DNA of 64,000 nt from NCBI GenBank assembly GCA_019448385.1, contig JAGTXO010000029.1:1-64000 (forward strand), written 5' to 3'. Source of the stretch: Diacronema lutheri (lineage: Eukaryota; Haptophyta; Pavlovophyceae; Pavlovales; Pavlovaceae). Below are positions 13,210 to 24,700 of the stretch, piece by piece. The notes under the pieces are model-generated. The model was not told the DNA's origin. It ran no database searches and worked only from the letters and a program-made list of their open reading frames with translations. A program made the translations under genes and the position numbers. Position 1 is the first letter of the stretch, and the number at the start of each line of letters is the position of its first letter.

Positions 13210-14520
13210 GGGGTTTCTTTATGCGGCGGACAGCTCTGCATAAAGAAAGCGTCGGGCACTTCGTTCGTTTGCGGAGGAGACGACCCGTAGAACGCTAAGC
13301 GGGCGTCTCCCCCGCATAGCGATGTGGACGGGCGGGGTCTCGCGGGCGTACTGCTTACGCCGCCGCCGCGGCGGCGGCCGGAGCGGTCGGCTGCCGAACA
13401 AAGGTCGGCCGGCAGGTGGCTTGCACTCCTCTGCCTCGTTGCCGTCGCGAGAAACACTACGAGCCCCAACACGAGCCTCAACTCCCAACGCGCGGGTGCG
13501 GCGGGGTCGATCGACATTCCGTCGGTGATGTCGGTGACGTCGGCGATGTGTGGAGTCATCGCGCGGCGCGTGCGGGCGCCGCTTCGTGCTCGCTGCGACA
13601 GGAGCGTGCTTTCACACCCACCAGCCCCCCACCCACCCCTCCACCTCCCCTCCCCGAGCAGCGGGGTAATCCACGCTCCGCGCTCACGCTCCGATCGAGC
13701 GCGCGAGCCGCCCACGCCGCGCGCCCACGCCGCTCGCCCACGCCGCTGGGCCGACTCCAGCAGGTGCCGGCGAGGCGCCACCGCGCCTGACACGGCCACA
13801 AGCCGCAGCCACGCCTCTCGTCTCCCTACGCTGCGCGTCCGCGCTCGCCAGCTCTGAGGTCAAGGACGGCCGCGCTCACAGCCGTCGTCGCCTGCGCCGC
13901 ACTATCTGTGGCGCGGTGAGGACCACCCGCGTAATGCGGGCGGATGCGACTTTGGCTGGAAACAACGCGTGCGCGGGCCGTCGTAGCTAAAATAACGCAC
14001 ACGGTCAGCATACAACGTTGCTTGTTCGCCACGCACGCGATCGGCGCGCCGTGGTACTCTGCGCGCAGGTACATCTCACCTTCCGCCGCGCGCTGCACTG
14101 CGCGGCGCGCAGTCGGTTCAACGACGGACTCGTCGTCGAGCGCCTCCGGCTTGTAGCGCCTGAACACGCCCGACGGGCGACAAGCTTCGCCTTTGTCCAG
14201 CGGCCAGCTGCAGCCAAGCGGAGCAGCAAGTTTTCGGAAAAGTGCGGAGAAATAGCACGGAAATGGCTGCCGCTGGGCGTGGCGCGAGCGCGCGGCGCGG
14301 GCGCGGCAGCGGCGGCCGGCGTTGCATGCATGCTGCTGCTGCTGCGCACGTCGTGTGTGCGCTCGTGACGCGCCGTTGCGCGCTGCGTGTGCGCGCTTTG
14401 CGCTCGACGCACGCGGGTGCTGCAGCTGGGCGTAGGGCACGCCACGGTCGCGCAGTGGGGCATTCGGCGCGAGCGCGCGGCGCGGGCGCGGCAGCGGCGG
14501 CCGGCGTTGCGTGCTGCTGC
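13210..14520 (+). repeat. Left terminal inverted repeat of the 6.8-kb element
   Basis: Reverse complement of 18715-20027 with very few differences. It extends inward through one complete and one partial 185-bp unit, then similarity stops near 14520. It shows several frames of 80-180 aa, all mirrored in the right arm, none with a recognised domain. Confidence 0.85.
13214..13248. repeat. Hairpin at the element terminus, mirrored at 19989-20023
   Basis: Perfect 11-bp inverted repeat TTTCTTTATGC / GCATAAAGAAA around a 13-base loop, 4 bp inside the left end. It is AT-rich against a GC-rich background and present at both ends, so it is a plausible recognition site for the mobility protein. Confidence 0.8.
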
Positions 14521-17126
14521 TGTTGCTGCGCGTCGTAGGGCACGCTGCGCCACGGCTGTCGGTGCAAGCGCGCAGCGGATACGTGGCTGCTTAGCGCGGT
14601 GGCTAAGCATGCTGCTGTATTTTGCGCTCGTCGTGCCTGCTGCGCGCTGCTGCACGCCGCTGCCGCGACCGGGCTGCGCGGCTCGCAGGCTAGTTTCGAG
14701 TGTAGGATGCGCTCGTCCGCTTGGCGCAGGGCCGCGCAAGCCCGCGGCGCGGCTGCTCGGCGCGCAGCGTCCAAGCGGCGCCGCAGGCAGACTGGGCGCG
14801 CTAATTCGATGCGCGTCTCGAGGTCGGCGTGCATTGTCCCCACCAGGGCTGGCCATTGAACGGTCGCAGCGCCCATTCTCAGCGCCTCGGAATACACCTC
14901 TCCGTAGTCCGACCTTGCTTAGCTCCTGGCCATTGCTCGATAGCGTACGCCCTAGTGAAATTGTTCTACCAGCGACTAATAACCAGGAGCTCAACGAGGA
15001 GGGACGCCATCTATGCCCCGACGCATCCACTCACTCGGCCGCCTGGTGGAGAGGGGATGGCTTACTCACCGCCTTCCTCAGCGAATTCTTGCCTGTTTGC
15101 GTTTCGCGAATCTCGACACGTGTGTGTCGGCCGCGCCCGCGGCGTCACGGGAGCCGCCGTCCGCACACATGCCCTCCTCGCGCATGCGCTATTCGGCGGC
15201 GGCGGTGAGCGCGGCAGGCGCAGCAGGCACGGCCCCAAACTCGCTCACGACCAGCTTTGCGATGCTGCTGATGGCGTCCTTGAGCGGAAGAGACGGCAGA
15301 GTGAGTGGCAGAGTGAGTGGCTTTGGCATGCAGGGCGGCGTGCCATCGCGCACCGCCTCACATTCCCCTCCCAAAGCCTCAGGCCGCCGTGCTCGTCGTC
15401 CTCCAAGCTCTCGTGCCCACCGCCCGTGTGCGAGCCTTCATTGTCGAGCCCCCACGCCCGTCACCGTCACCGTCGCCATCGCCGTCGCCGCAGCCGCCGC
15501 CGCGGTCGCCATCGCCGCAGTCACCGCCGTCGCCGCCGTCACCGCCGTCACCAGCGCCGCGGCCGCGCCTTTTCTTATCGTGTTCACCGTCGTAGTCGCC
15601 ACGCGAACAAAAGGCGAAGACTAGCTTTGCGTCGACCACGCGCTCGCGGAGCACCGCGTCGCGCAGCAAATCCTCGGCGTCCAAATTAGGGAGGGCGACC
15701 ACGACGACGTGCTGCAGCACGCTTTTGACAATTTGGTGAACGTCGAGTCGCCTTGGCCGAGCTTGTCCTGGATGGCGACAAAGTATGACACAAAGTCGGT
15801 TGTACCCTGGAACGTCTGTGCGGCGGCGTGCAAAGGCCGCTCGGTGGACGCAGGCGAGGCGCGCGCGGCGGCAGCGGCGCAGCGCTGCGCCATCCAGGTC
15901 TCGGCTGAGACGGGCGCCCCGGCTGTAGCGAGGTTGAGGATGATGGCCTCCGCGAGCCTTTTACAGGTCTCCTGCGCCCTCGCTGCTGCAGCCGTCTCTG
16001 CGCGTCCAGCATGCATCGCCACGCAGGACCCTTCGTCGCCTTTGCGGGCGCGTGGCCAGCTCGCCGCCGGCAATGACACAGGCGCGCGCGCGGTCGCCCT
16101 GTTCTCCCCGGCGCGCGCCAAGACGACGAAGAGAAGGGGTGGAGCGCGTGTTCAATCCGGCAGCGCGTGGCCAAGCGGCGGGTGTTCATTTCGGCAGCGA
16201 GTGCCGTACGGGCGTACGGTGCACGGCAGCTGCTGTGGGTGCATTGGTGAACTCCATACTTGCGCTCTCGGGCGAGTCGACGGAGGCGTGGCAGCAGGCG
16301 GAGACGCGGAGCGTGCACAGGGCGAGGCGCGACAAATACAGCGGGCGAGAGAGCGCGCACGGAGCAGGTCCAAAGTCAGGACGACGACCGTGCGCACGCC
16401 GGCAGCGGGAAATACCGGTGCCTGCCGCCGCCGCCTCCTGCCCGCGCGCCATCTGCGCACTCGCGAGCAGGAGCTGCGTGTGCCCACGCACGACGCACGT
16501 GGCGAAGTGAAGGCGCATGTGCCGCTCGAGCGCCGCCTGGGCGACGTCGTGCGAGGGCGCGCCCATGCGCGCCATCCACGCGTCCGCGCCCATGTGCGAG
16601 AAGGTGGCGAGCAGGTCGGCGAGGCCGGCCGACCACTCGCCAAACGAGCCGATGACGAGCGCGCGGACCGGCGGGAACAAGTTGAAACGCGCCAGGTCCG
16701 GGCTCACCTTGCCCGGCTGCCCAACAAAAAGCTCCTCGTCGAGCTAAGCTCACGCGCGCCGCCGCTCGCCGCCGACGGCAGCCGCCCGTCGCTCGGCGGC
16801 CTGGCAGCGGCGGGTGTCCGACTGGCCGTAGCGCGAAGGGCAGGAGGAGATCAATTTGAGCTCGCATGTAAAGACACACGAGCTGCACGATGGCGCGCAG
16901 CTCGGTCGACGGACTCGTGCGCGAGGAGCTCGGCCTTGAGCCGTGCGCATAGGTCGACCGCTGAGCTGCCTGCGGGAATCGCACACAAGAATCGTGATGT
17001 CTTGCTGTATGATCCACTCGCGCTCGAGCAATCTGCGCAACGGCACGCCCGGCGCATCGGCAGCGAGCTCGGCTGCGGCGCACAGCACGCGCGCGCGCAA
17101 GGAGCACATGCGGATAGAGCGGTCGT
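14521..17126 (-). other. Interior of the 6.8-kb element with unassigned coding relics
   Basis: The clearest protein-like stretch is on the minus strand at about 16450-16700. It contains PPVRALVIGSFGEWSAGLAD and a following helical segment ending in LLLASAQMA. It resembles a C-terminal domain I associate from memory with repetitive-element proteins of algae and dinoflagellates, without certainty. A second stretch at 15700-15830 (minus) reads TTDFVSYFVAIQDKLGQGDS. The element looks degraded; no full-length gene is claimed. A (GCC GTC)-rich simple repeat lies at about 15460-15560. Confidence 0.4.
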
Positions 17127-18957
17127 GGCGTGCCCTACGCCCAGCTGCAGCACCCGCGTGCGTCGAGCGCAAAGCGCGCGCACGCGGCGCGCAACGGCGC
17201 GTCACGAGCGCACACACGACGTGCGCAGCAGCAGCAGCATGCATGCAACGCCGGCCGCCGCTGCCGCGCCCGCGCCGCGCGCTCGCGCCGAATGCCCCAC
17301 AGCGCGACCGTGGCGTGCCCTACGCCCAGCTGCAGCACCCGCGTGCGTCGAGCGCAAAGCGCGCGCACGCGGCGCGCAACGGCGCGTCACGAGCGCACAC
17401 ACGACGTGCGCAGCAGCAGCAGCATGCATGCAACGCCGGCCGCCGCTGCCGCGCCCGCGCCGCGCGCTCGCGCCGAATGCCCCACTGCGCGACCGTGGCG
17501 TGCCCTACGCCCAGCTGCAGCACCCGCGTGCGTCGAGCGCGAAGCGCGCGCACGCGGCGCGCAACGGCGCGTCACGAGCGCACACACGACGTGCGCAGCA
17601 GCAGCAGCATGCATGCAACGCCGGCCGCCGCTGCCGCGCCCGCGCCGCGCGCTCGCGCCGAATGCCCCACTGCGCGACCGTGGCGTGCCCTACGCCCAGC
17701 TGCAGCACCCGCGTGCGTCGAGCGCGAAGCGCGCGCACGCGGCGCGCAACGGCGCGTCACGAGCGCACACACGACGTGCGCAGCAGCAGCAGCATGCACG
17801 CAACGCCGGCCGCCGCTGCCGCGCCCGCGCCGCGCGCTCGCGCCGAATGCCCCACTGCGCGACCGTGGCGTGCCCTACGCCCAGCTGCAGCACCCGCGTG
17901 CGTCGAGCGCAAAGCGCGCGCACGCGGCGCGCAACGGCGCGTCACGAGCGCACACACGACGTGCGCAGCAGCAGCAGCATGCATGCAACGCCGGCCGCCG
18001 CTGCCGCGCCCGCGCCGCGCGCTCGCGCCGAATGCCCCACTGCGCGACCGTGGCGTGCCCTACGCCCAGCTGCAGCACCCGCGTGCGTCGAGCGCGAAGC
18101 GCGCGCACGCGGCGCGCAACGGCGCGTCACGAGCGCACACACGACGTGCGCAGCAGCAGCAGCATGCATGCAACGCCGGCCGCCGCTGCCGCGCCCGCGC
18201 CGCGCGCTCGCGCCGAATGCCCCACTGCGCGACCGTGGCGTGCCCTACGCCCAGCTGCAGCACCCGCGTGCGTCGAGCGCAAAGCGCGCGCACGCGGCGC
18301 GCAACGGCGCGTCACGAGCGCACACACGACGTGCGCAGCAGCAGCAGCATGCATGCAACGCCGGCCGCCGCTGCCGCGCCCGCGCCGCGCGCTCGCGCCG
18401 AATGCCCCACTGCGCGACCGTGGCGTGCCCTACGCCCAGCTGCAGCACCCGCGTGCGTCGAGCGCAAAGCGTGCGCACGCGGCGCGCAACGGCGCGTCAC
18501 GAGCGCACACACGACGTGCGCAGCAGCAGCAGCATGCATGCAACGCCGGCCGCCGCTGCCGCGCCCGCGCCGCGCGCTCGCGCCGAATGCCCCACTGCGC
18601 GACCGTGGCGTGCCCTACGCCCAGCTGCAGCACCCGCGTGCGTCGAGCGCGAAGCGCGCGCACGCGGCGCGCAACGGCGCGTCACGAGCGCACACACGAC
18701 GTGCGCAGCAGCAGCAGCATGCATGCAACGCCGGCCGCCGCTGCCGCGCCCGCGCCGCGCGCTCGCGCCGAATGCCCCACTGCGCGACCGTGGCGTGCCC
18801 TACGCCCAGCTGCAGCACCCGCGTGCGTCGAGCGCAAAGCGCGCACACGCAGCGCGCAACGGCGCGTCACGAGCGCACACACGACGTGCGCAGCAGCAGC
18901 AGCATGCATGCAACGCCGGCCGCCGCTGCCGCGCCCGCGCCGCGCGCTCGCGCCACG
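17127..18957. repeat. 185-bp satellite array, about 10 units
   Basis: Ten tandem units at an exact 185-bp period, starting GTGGCGTGCCCTACGCCCAG, differing by few bases each. Each has a GCAGCAGCAGCAGCATGCATGC block. The last unit and a half belong to the right terminal repeat; the left arm holds about 1.3 units inverted. The unit leaves long frames open on both strands (up to 1136 aa), which are artefacts. Confidence 0.97.
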
Positions 18958-20027
18958 CCCAGCGGCAGCCATTTCCGTGCTATTTCTCCGCAAACTTTTC
19001 CGAAAACTTGCTGCTCCGCTTGGCTGCAGCTGGCCGCTGGACAAAGGCGAAGCTTGTCGCCCGTCGGGCGTGTTCAGGCGCTACAAGCCGGAGGCGCTCG
19101 ACGACGAGTCCGTCGTTGAACCGACTGCGCGCCGCGCAGTGCAGCGCGCGGCGGAAGGTGAGATGTACCTGCGCGCAGAGTACCACGGCGCGCCGATCGC
19201 GTGCGTGGCGAACAAGCAACGTTGTATGCTGACCGTGTGCGTTATTTTAGCTACGACGGCCCGCGCACGCGTTGTTTCCAGCCAAAGTCGCATCCGCCCG
19301 CATTACGCGGGTGGTCCTCACCGCGCCACAGATAGTGCGGCGCAGGCGACGACGGCTGTGAGCGCGGCCGTCCTTGACCTCAGAGCTGGCGAGCGCGGAC
19401 GCGCAGCGTAGGGAGACGAGAGGCGTGGCTGCGGCTTGTGGCCGTGTCAGGCGCGGTGGCGCCTCGCCGGCACCTGCTGGAGTCGGCCCAGCGGCGTGGG
19501 CGAGCGGCGTGGGCGCGCGGCGTGGGCGGCTCGCGCGCTCGATCGGAGCGTGAGCGCGGAGCGTGGATTACCCCGCTGCTCGGGGAGGGGAGGTGGAGGG
19601 GTGGGTGGGGGGCTGGTGGGTGTGAAAGCACGCTCCTGTCGCAGCGAGCACGAAGCGGCGCCCGCACGCGCCGCGCGATGACTCCACACATCGCCGACGT
19701 CACCGACATCACCGACGGAATGTCGATCGACCCCGCCGCACCCGCGCGTTGGGAGTTGAGGCTCGTGTTGGGGCTCGTAGTGTTTCTCGCGACGGCAACG
19801 AGGCAGAGGAGTGCAAGCCACCTGCCGGCCGACCTTTGTTCGGCAGCCGACCGCTCCGGCCGCCGCCGCGGCGGCGGCGTAAGCAGTACGCCCGCGAGAC
19901 CCCGCCCGTCCACATCGCTATGCGGGGGAGACGCCCGCTTAGCGTTCTACGGGTCGTCTCCTCCGCAAACGAACGAAGTGCCCGACGCTTTCTTTATGCA
20001 GAGCTGTCCGCCGCATAAAGAAACCCC
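18715..20027 (-). repeat. Right terminal inverted repeat of the 6.8-kb element
   Basis: Mirror copy of 13210-14520. It carries the same terminal hairpin (19989-20023) and runs inward into the 185-bp array. Confidence 0.85.
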
Positions 20028-20101
20028 AGTAGGCTGGCCGCGGCTGCATTCGACAGCAGCATGGCTGCCCACCTCGACCGTTGTTCCAGTGGCCTTTGGT
20101 G

Positions 20102-21628
20102 ATGTCCGTCGGACGCGCGGCGCTCGCGCACGCGAGCACGGCCGACTCGGGCGCCATAGCGCGCGCAACGGCCGCGATGCGCGCGCCCAGCGCTCTTGAC
20201 AACCTCGGGCTCGGGCCGACGCCCGGCGCGCCCGGCGCAACGGCGCTCAGCCGCAGCCTGTCGACCCATCTGCTCGAGCAGGTCGTGCGCGAGCTCGCAG
20301 AGGACGCGGCGCGCTCGGCGGTCCGCGAGCTCGCTGGTGCGCTCGTTGCGCAGCGCCGGGCGCTTGGCGCCGCCGTGGCGCGCGTCGCGGCGGCGGCCGA
20401 CGCAGCCCGCGCGCGAGCCGATTCGCCGCACCGCCCGCCGGACGCGCCGGTCGCCGGTACCGGCTACCAAGCAGCGCGCGCCGCAGCGGCCAACGTGCCC
20501 GCCGCTGGGCTCGCGGACGGTCCGCTGCGCGTGGCGGCTCGCTCGCACGCACTCGCGATCGCCCGCTCGGCGCCTCCGCGGCCGTCCGATGGCCCGCCCG
20601 CGCCGCCGTTACACGCCGCGCTGCTCGAGCGCGTGCTCGCGCCGCTTTTGGCGGAGGAGGCGGACGCGGCGGCGCGCGCCGCGCTGTCCGAGCTCGTGGA
20701 CGATTTGCTCACGCGCCGACGCGCGGCGCGCGCGTACGATGGGCTGGTCGTCGGCGTCGCGCTCTCCGCGCGCTACATGCGGCGCGTCGCGCTAGAGGCT
20801 CTCGCCGAGGTCGAGGCGGATCAGCTGCTCGACGCTGCGCTGCGCGAGGCGTGCATGGAGAGCGCGCTCGACGCGCTCGCCGAGCACCGCTCCGAAACCG
20901 CCTCACAATGGCTCACGCGCGGCACGCGCGCGCGCGCGCCGGGCGAGCCGCCGCTCCACCTGCCCCACTTGGCCTCGGACACTGAAGCGATTTACATCGA
21001 TGGCGTCTGCCAGGCCGTCCTGCTCGAGCGACTTCTCTTCGACGCGCTCGCGCACAAGCTTGCGCTCGCGGGCGACAACCTGCTGCTGCGCGACGCGATG
21101 GCGACCGTTACGGACGAGCTGCTCGCCGAGACACTCATGCAGCGCTCGCTCGCCGTCGCGCAGCGGCGGGAGGATGCCGCGCCCGAGCGGCCGCTCGGCG
21201 CGGCGCACGCCGAGCTCACCACCGAGCTACTCCTCGAAGCGCTCATCGGCGGCCTCGCCGCGATGCCTCTCGACGACGAGCCTGACGAACCAGCCGAGCC
21301 CGCGCGCGCTCGCACACCGGCGGCTGCGAGCTCGCCACGCGAGCCGCGTTCCGTTCGTGCGACCGCGCGCTCGTCTGCGACGTCGTCCCGAGCGCACGGC
21401 CGTACGACGGGGATGAGCCGCTCGGCGGCGAGTGCGACGAATACCGACTCGGACACGGGGCGCGCGCGCAGCGAGACGACGGCAACTACTAATAGCACTG
21501 AGCTGCGCAGCGGGCGGACGACGGCACGGAGCGGCGCGCCGAGCAGCAGCGTGGGGGCGAGTCTGACCGACCGCAGCGACGCGTTCAGATCAGCCGGGCG
21601 ATCTGAGGGCGGGGCCGACTCGCAGTGA
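20102..21628 (+). CDS. Uncharacterised alpha-helical protein (508 aa)
   Basis: Single frame from ATG 20102 (MSVGRAALAHAS) to TGA 21628; the in-frame TTG at 20081 was not used. I do not recognise the family. The first ~390 residues are Ala/Leu-rich helix with a recurring pattern of the type LLxxLLxxEAxxAARxALxEL (for example HLLEQVVRELAEDAARSAV, LLAEEADAAARAALSELVDD, MATVTDELLAETLMQRSLAV), spaced by Pro/Ala linkers. This suggests repeated helical or coiled-coil modules. The last ~120 residues are Ser/Arg/Thr-rich and probably disordered. It lies divergent from VPS8; without the inserted element the two start codons would be about 165 bp apart. Convergent with the next gene, 93 bp between stops. 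Confidence 0.6.
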   Translation: MSVGRAALAHASTADSGAIARATAAMRAPSALDNLGLGPTPGAPGATALSRSLSTHLLEQVVRELAEDAARSAVRELAGALVAQRRALGAAVARVAAAADAARARADSPHRPPDAPVAGTGYQAARAAAANVPAAGLADGPLRVAARSHALAIARSAPPRPSDGPPAPPLHAALLERVLAPLLAEEADAAARAALSELVDDLLTRRRAARAYDGLVVGVALSARYMRRVALEALAEVEADQLLDAALREACMESALDALAEHRSETASQWLTRGTRARAPGEPPLHLPHLASDTEAIYIDGVCQAVLLERLLFDALAHKLALAGDNLLLRDAMATVTDELLAETLMQRSLAVAQRREDAAPERPLGAAHAELTTELLLEALIGGLAAMPLDDEPDEPAEPARARTPAAASSPREPRSVRATARSSATSSRAHGRTTGMSRSAASATNTDSDTGRARSETTATTNSTELRSGRTTARSGAPSSSVGASLTDRSDAFRSAGRSEGGADSQ

Positions 21629-21721
21629 CGACGGCATGACAACCGCGCTCGCTGCTTTTTTTTGGTTTTTGGGTCTCATCAATGGTACGACCGCCGGCAA
21701 GCGCCCGGCTCCGAGTGCAAC

Positions 21722-24700
21722 TCATGCAGAGAGGCTTGAAGCTACCGCCGCGCGCGAATGCCTGCTCCCGAAGCAGTTGATGAGCGAGTCGAACGTGCCC
21801 TGCCTGTTCTCGGGCCCAAAGATCATGAGCGCGGGGATGAAGACGAGGAAGGTGAGGAGGAGGGACCAGAGCGACGTGAAGAAGATGAAGAAGCCGAAGA
21901 GCGAGTTAGTCGCCGTCGGCGCCGCGAAGAGCGGCAGGCCCGCGAAGATGGTCGTCACCGCGCCGCCGATCACCGACACGGCGATCTCGGCCATCGCGTG
22001 CTGCGCGCGCTCGAAGCGGCTGCCCGGCGCGTGGTTGTAAAAGTGGGCGATGTGCTGCGTGGCGGGCGGGCGCGCGGACGCGGGGAGACGCGCGCGCGGC
22101 GCGTGAGATTGGCGTTCGGCTCGGCGTCGCAGGGCCGAGCGGCGCAGGGGCGGCGGCGCGCGCGCGTACGACAGAGTAATCGATCGCCAAGCCGATGGTG
22201 AGCGCGACGAACGTGGAGACGAAGATGTCCATGATGTAGCCGATCGTGAAGACCGTCGCGATGACGGACGCCATGATGGCCACGATGATCACGGCGACCA
22301 TTGACGAGATCCACCAGTTGCGCGTCACGATGACGAGCACCACCCACGCGCACGCGACGGACGAGAACATGGTCGACCACACGTTCTCCTCCAAGATGCC
22401 ACTGCAAGCGCGCCCGGCCAAGCGCGGCGCGACCCAGATGCGTGGAGGTGGGGATGAGCGCGCGATTCGAGCGCGGCGGCGCATGGGGCCATGCGCGCGG
22501 GTGGGTCGCACACTTGGCGCGCGGCGCACATGATGGTCATGAACTCCCAGCTGACCGGCCGGCTGATCGGCGGGTTGTTCATGTGCGGGTAGCATGGCGC
22601 GGCGCAGTCGTTGTCCGCCACCTCCTCCCACCGGTTCTGCCACTTCTTGAGCGACGCGGGGCCCGAGGCGGCCTCCTTGGGGATGGTGGCGTTGTAGCTC
22701 ACCCAGTACGCCTTGATGCCCTCGTCGCCGTCCGCGACGAAGCCCGTGTAAAACGCGTAGTTTTCAATCTCGATGTCGCTGTACTCGTTCGAGTCGTAGT
22801 ACTTTTCGAGCGCTTTGCGCAGGTCCTTCTCCTTCTTGTACGGCCACGCGCCGGGGTTCCACTTCTGCAGGTCGTTGAGCAGGCAGTACACCTCCTGCCC
22901 GACCACGAGCTTGCGGTCCTTGCGCAGCTCGGAGCAGTCGTCCCACAGCTTCCACTGCATGTCCTCGTTGAAGTCAATCTTGACAAAGTTCCGCACGAGC
23001 TCCTCCTCGTTCTGGATGTCGAGCGTGAGCTGCCCGTTGAGCGAGCGGGTGACGGGTTCATCCGGGTCGAGGCCGTAGACCATCGTGACCGAGTGCTTCC
23101 AGTCATCCGCCGTGAAGAACTTGTCGCGCGTGATCGCGGTGTACGCAGCGAACGGGTGCGCCGGCACGTAAAAGTCGGGGAAGTCCTCGGCGATCTCGTA
23201 CAGGACGCCGAGCACCGCGCACATGGCGACGATGAGCAGCATGCCGGTGCCAAACATGAGGTGCCGATACTTGAAGAAGACGGGCGCGATCCTGTCGCGG
23301 ATGAAGATGACCGACTTGCGCTCGGGCACGGGCTCGCCCGGCGGCGTCGCGTCGACGCGGCAGCCCGGCAGGCAGCTGCAGCACTTGGCCCAGCAGCCCT
23401 TCTCAAAGTAGGTCGTGTAGACGACCACGGTGACGGGGAACCACGAGATGACGAGCACGTAGTCCATCGTGACGACGAGCGCGCCAAAGATGCCGAACGA
23501 GGCGATGAACGGGATCGTCGATGTCGCGGTCATGAGCAGCGCGAGCACGGTCGTCGCCGTCGTCGTAAACATGGCCGAGGCGGCCTGGCCGTACGTCCAC
23601 TGCAGCCGCGTCTCGAGCGAGCCCGAGATGTTCGCCGGCTTCGAGCGCGACGCCTTCCACGTGTCCATGAAGACCTGCGCGCGGGCGGGCGCGCGGGGGC
23701 GAGCGTGGTGCGTGAGCGGCTGTGCGAGGGCGGGAGGCTGCGCCGTGGGGGCTGGCGCGCGGCGCGCGCGCAAGGGAAAAAGGCGGCGCACAAAAATGTC
23801 GTCGGCGCCGATGCAGAGGATGAGGAAGATGATGAGCGAGAAGGCGAAGATGTCGATGCGCAGCTGCCACAGCACGAAGCGCCAGATGAACCACGCGAGC
23901 GGGAGCGACGCGACAATCTCGAACGTGCCCGTGAGCGCGAGGAAGAGCGAGCCGACGTTGAACCAGATGTACGCCCACACGAAGACGAGCGCGAGAACGG
24001 AGAGCAGCACGCCCTGAAACTGCACGTCCTGCTCGCGCCCCGTCACGCCCTCGGACAAGAAGACGTTGATCGTCTTGCCGTTGACCGTACGGTTGTTGAA
24101 CGTGCCCGCGTTCACCGACGTCGCCGACACCTCGTCGATCGCCGTCGAGAGCGAGGCGAGGAGCGCAGGGCCGTACGTGGCGTCGCGGCGGCCAAAGATG
24201 CCGCCGGCGAGCCGCGCGCTCTGCTCGTTCCGGTCGTCGTCTCCATTCTTGAAGCCGGACAGCGGGTAGCCGATCGAGTAGCGCGAGCGCGCGTACTTGG
24301 TCGAAATGTCCTTCTCGCCGTCGCAGTCCTCGTTCTGCCGGTCGAGGAGGAACTTGGTCTCAAAGCCGGGCGAGCAGAGGTTGCGCTCGAGCAGCTTGTC
24401 CCACTCCGACTCATCCGCCAGCGTCGCCTGCCGCCAGTCGAAGACCGTCGAGCGGCACGGGAAGGTGCCCCAGTCGGGCGGCGGACCCGTCGAGAAGTTG
24501 GTGCCGAGCAGCTTGCCCGCGCAAAAGTCGTAGCTGCCGAGGCAGAAGCCGTCCTTGCAGCCATCCTTGTGCTGGTCCTTGTCCACGTGCACGTAGTTGA
24601 GCAGCGAGAGCGGCGCCGCGCACTTTGCGTCCTTCACCTCCTGGTCCTCGTCCTTGTAGTTGAGCCGGCAGCGCGCCGCCCAGTCAACGGCCATGATCGA

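Larger units (their letters stand above)
13210..20027. mobile_element. 6.8-kb element with long terminal inverted repeats; family unassigned
   Basis: The two ends are ~1.3-kb inverted copies of one another (13210-14520 and 18715-20027), nearly identical, which points to a young insertion. Both ends begin GGGTTTCTTTATGC and hold an 11-bp hairpin just inside. The interior holds unassigned coding relics and a 185-bp satellite array. A candidate 5-bp target duplication CAGTA lies at 13201-13205 and 20027-20031 but is offset by five bases on the left, so it is weak. The element starts 90 bp upstream of the VPS8 ATG and ends 74 bp before the ATG of the next gene. No transposase, reverse transcriptase or recombinase was recognised, so the class (long-TIR DNA transposon, foldback-like element, or an inverted-repeat retroelement) is open. 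Confidence 0.75.

Noticed and set aside
15709-19411. Frames of 1136, 822 and 700 aa across the 185-bp array
   Set aside because: Pure by-products of the satellite: similar frames occur on both strands and continue through the terminal repeat.
13201-20031. CAGTA as a target-site duplication of the 6.8-kb element
   Set aside because: The left copy is separated from the repeat by five bases, and a 5-bp match is expected by chance; kept only as a candidate.
13192-20045. GGCCGCGGC in both flanks of the element as a longer target duplication
   Set aside because: Not adjacent to either end at equal distance and common in such GC-rich DNA.
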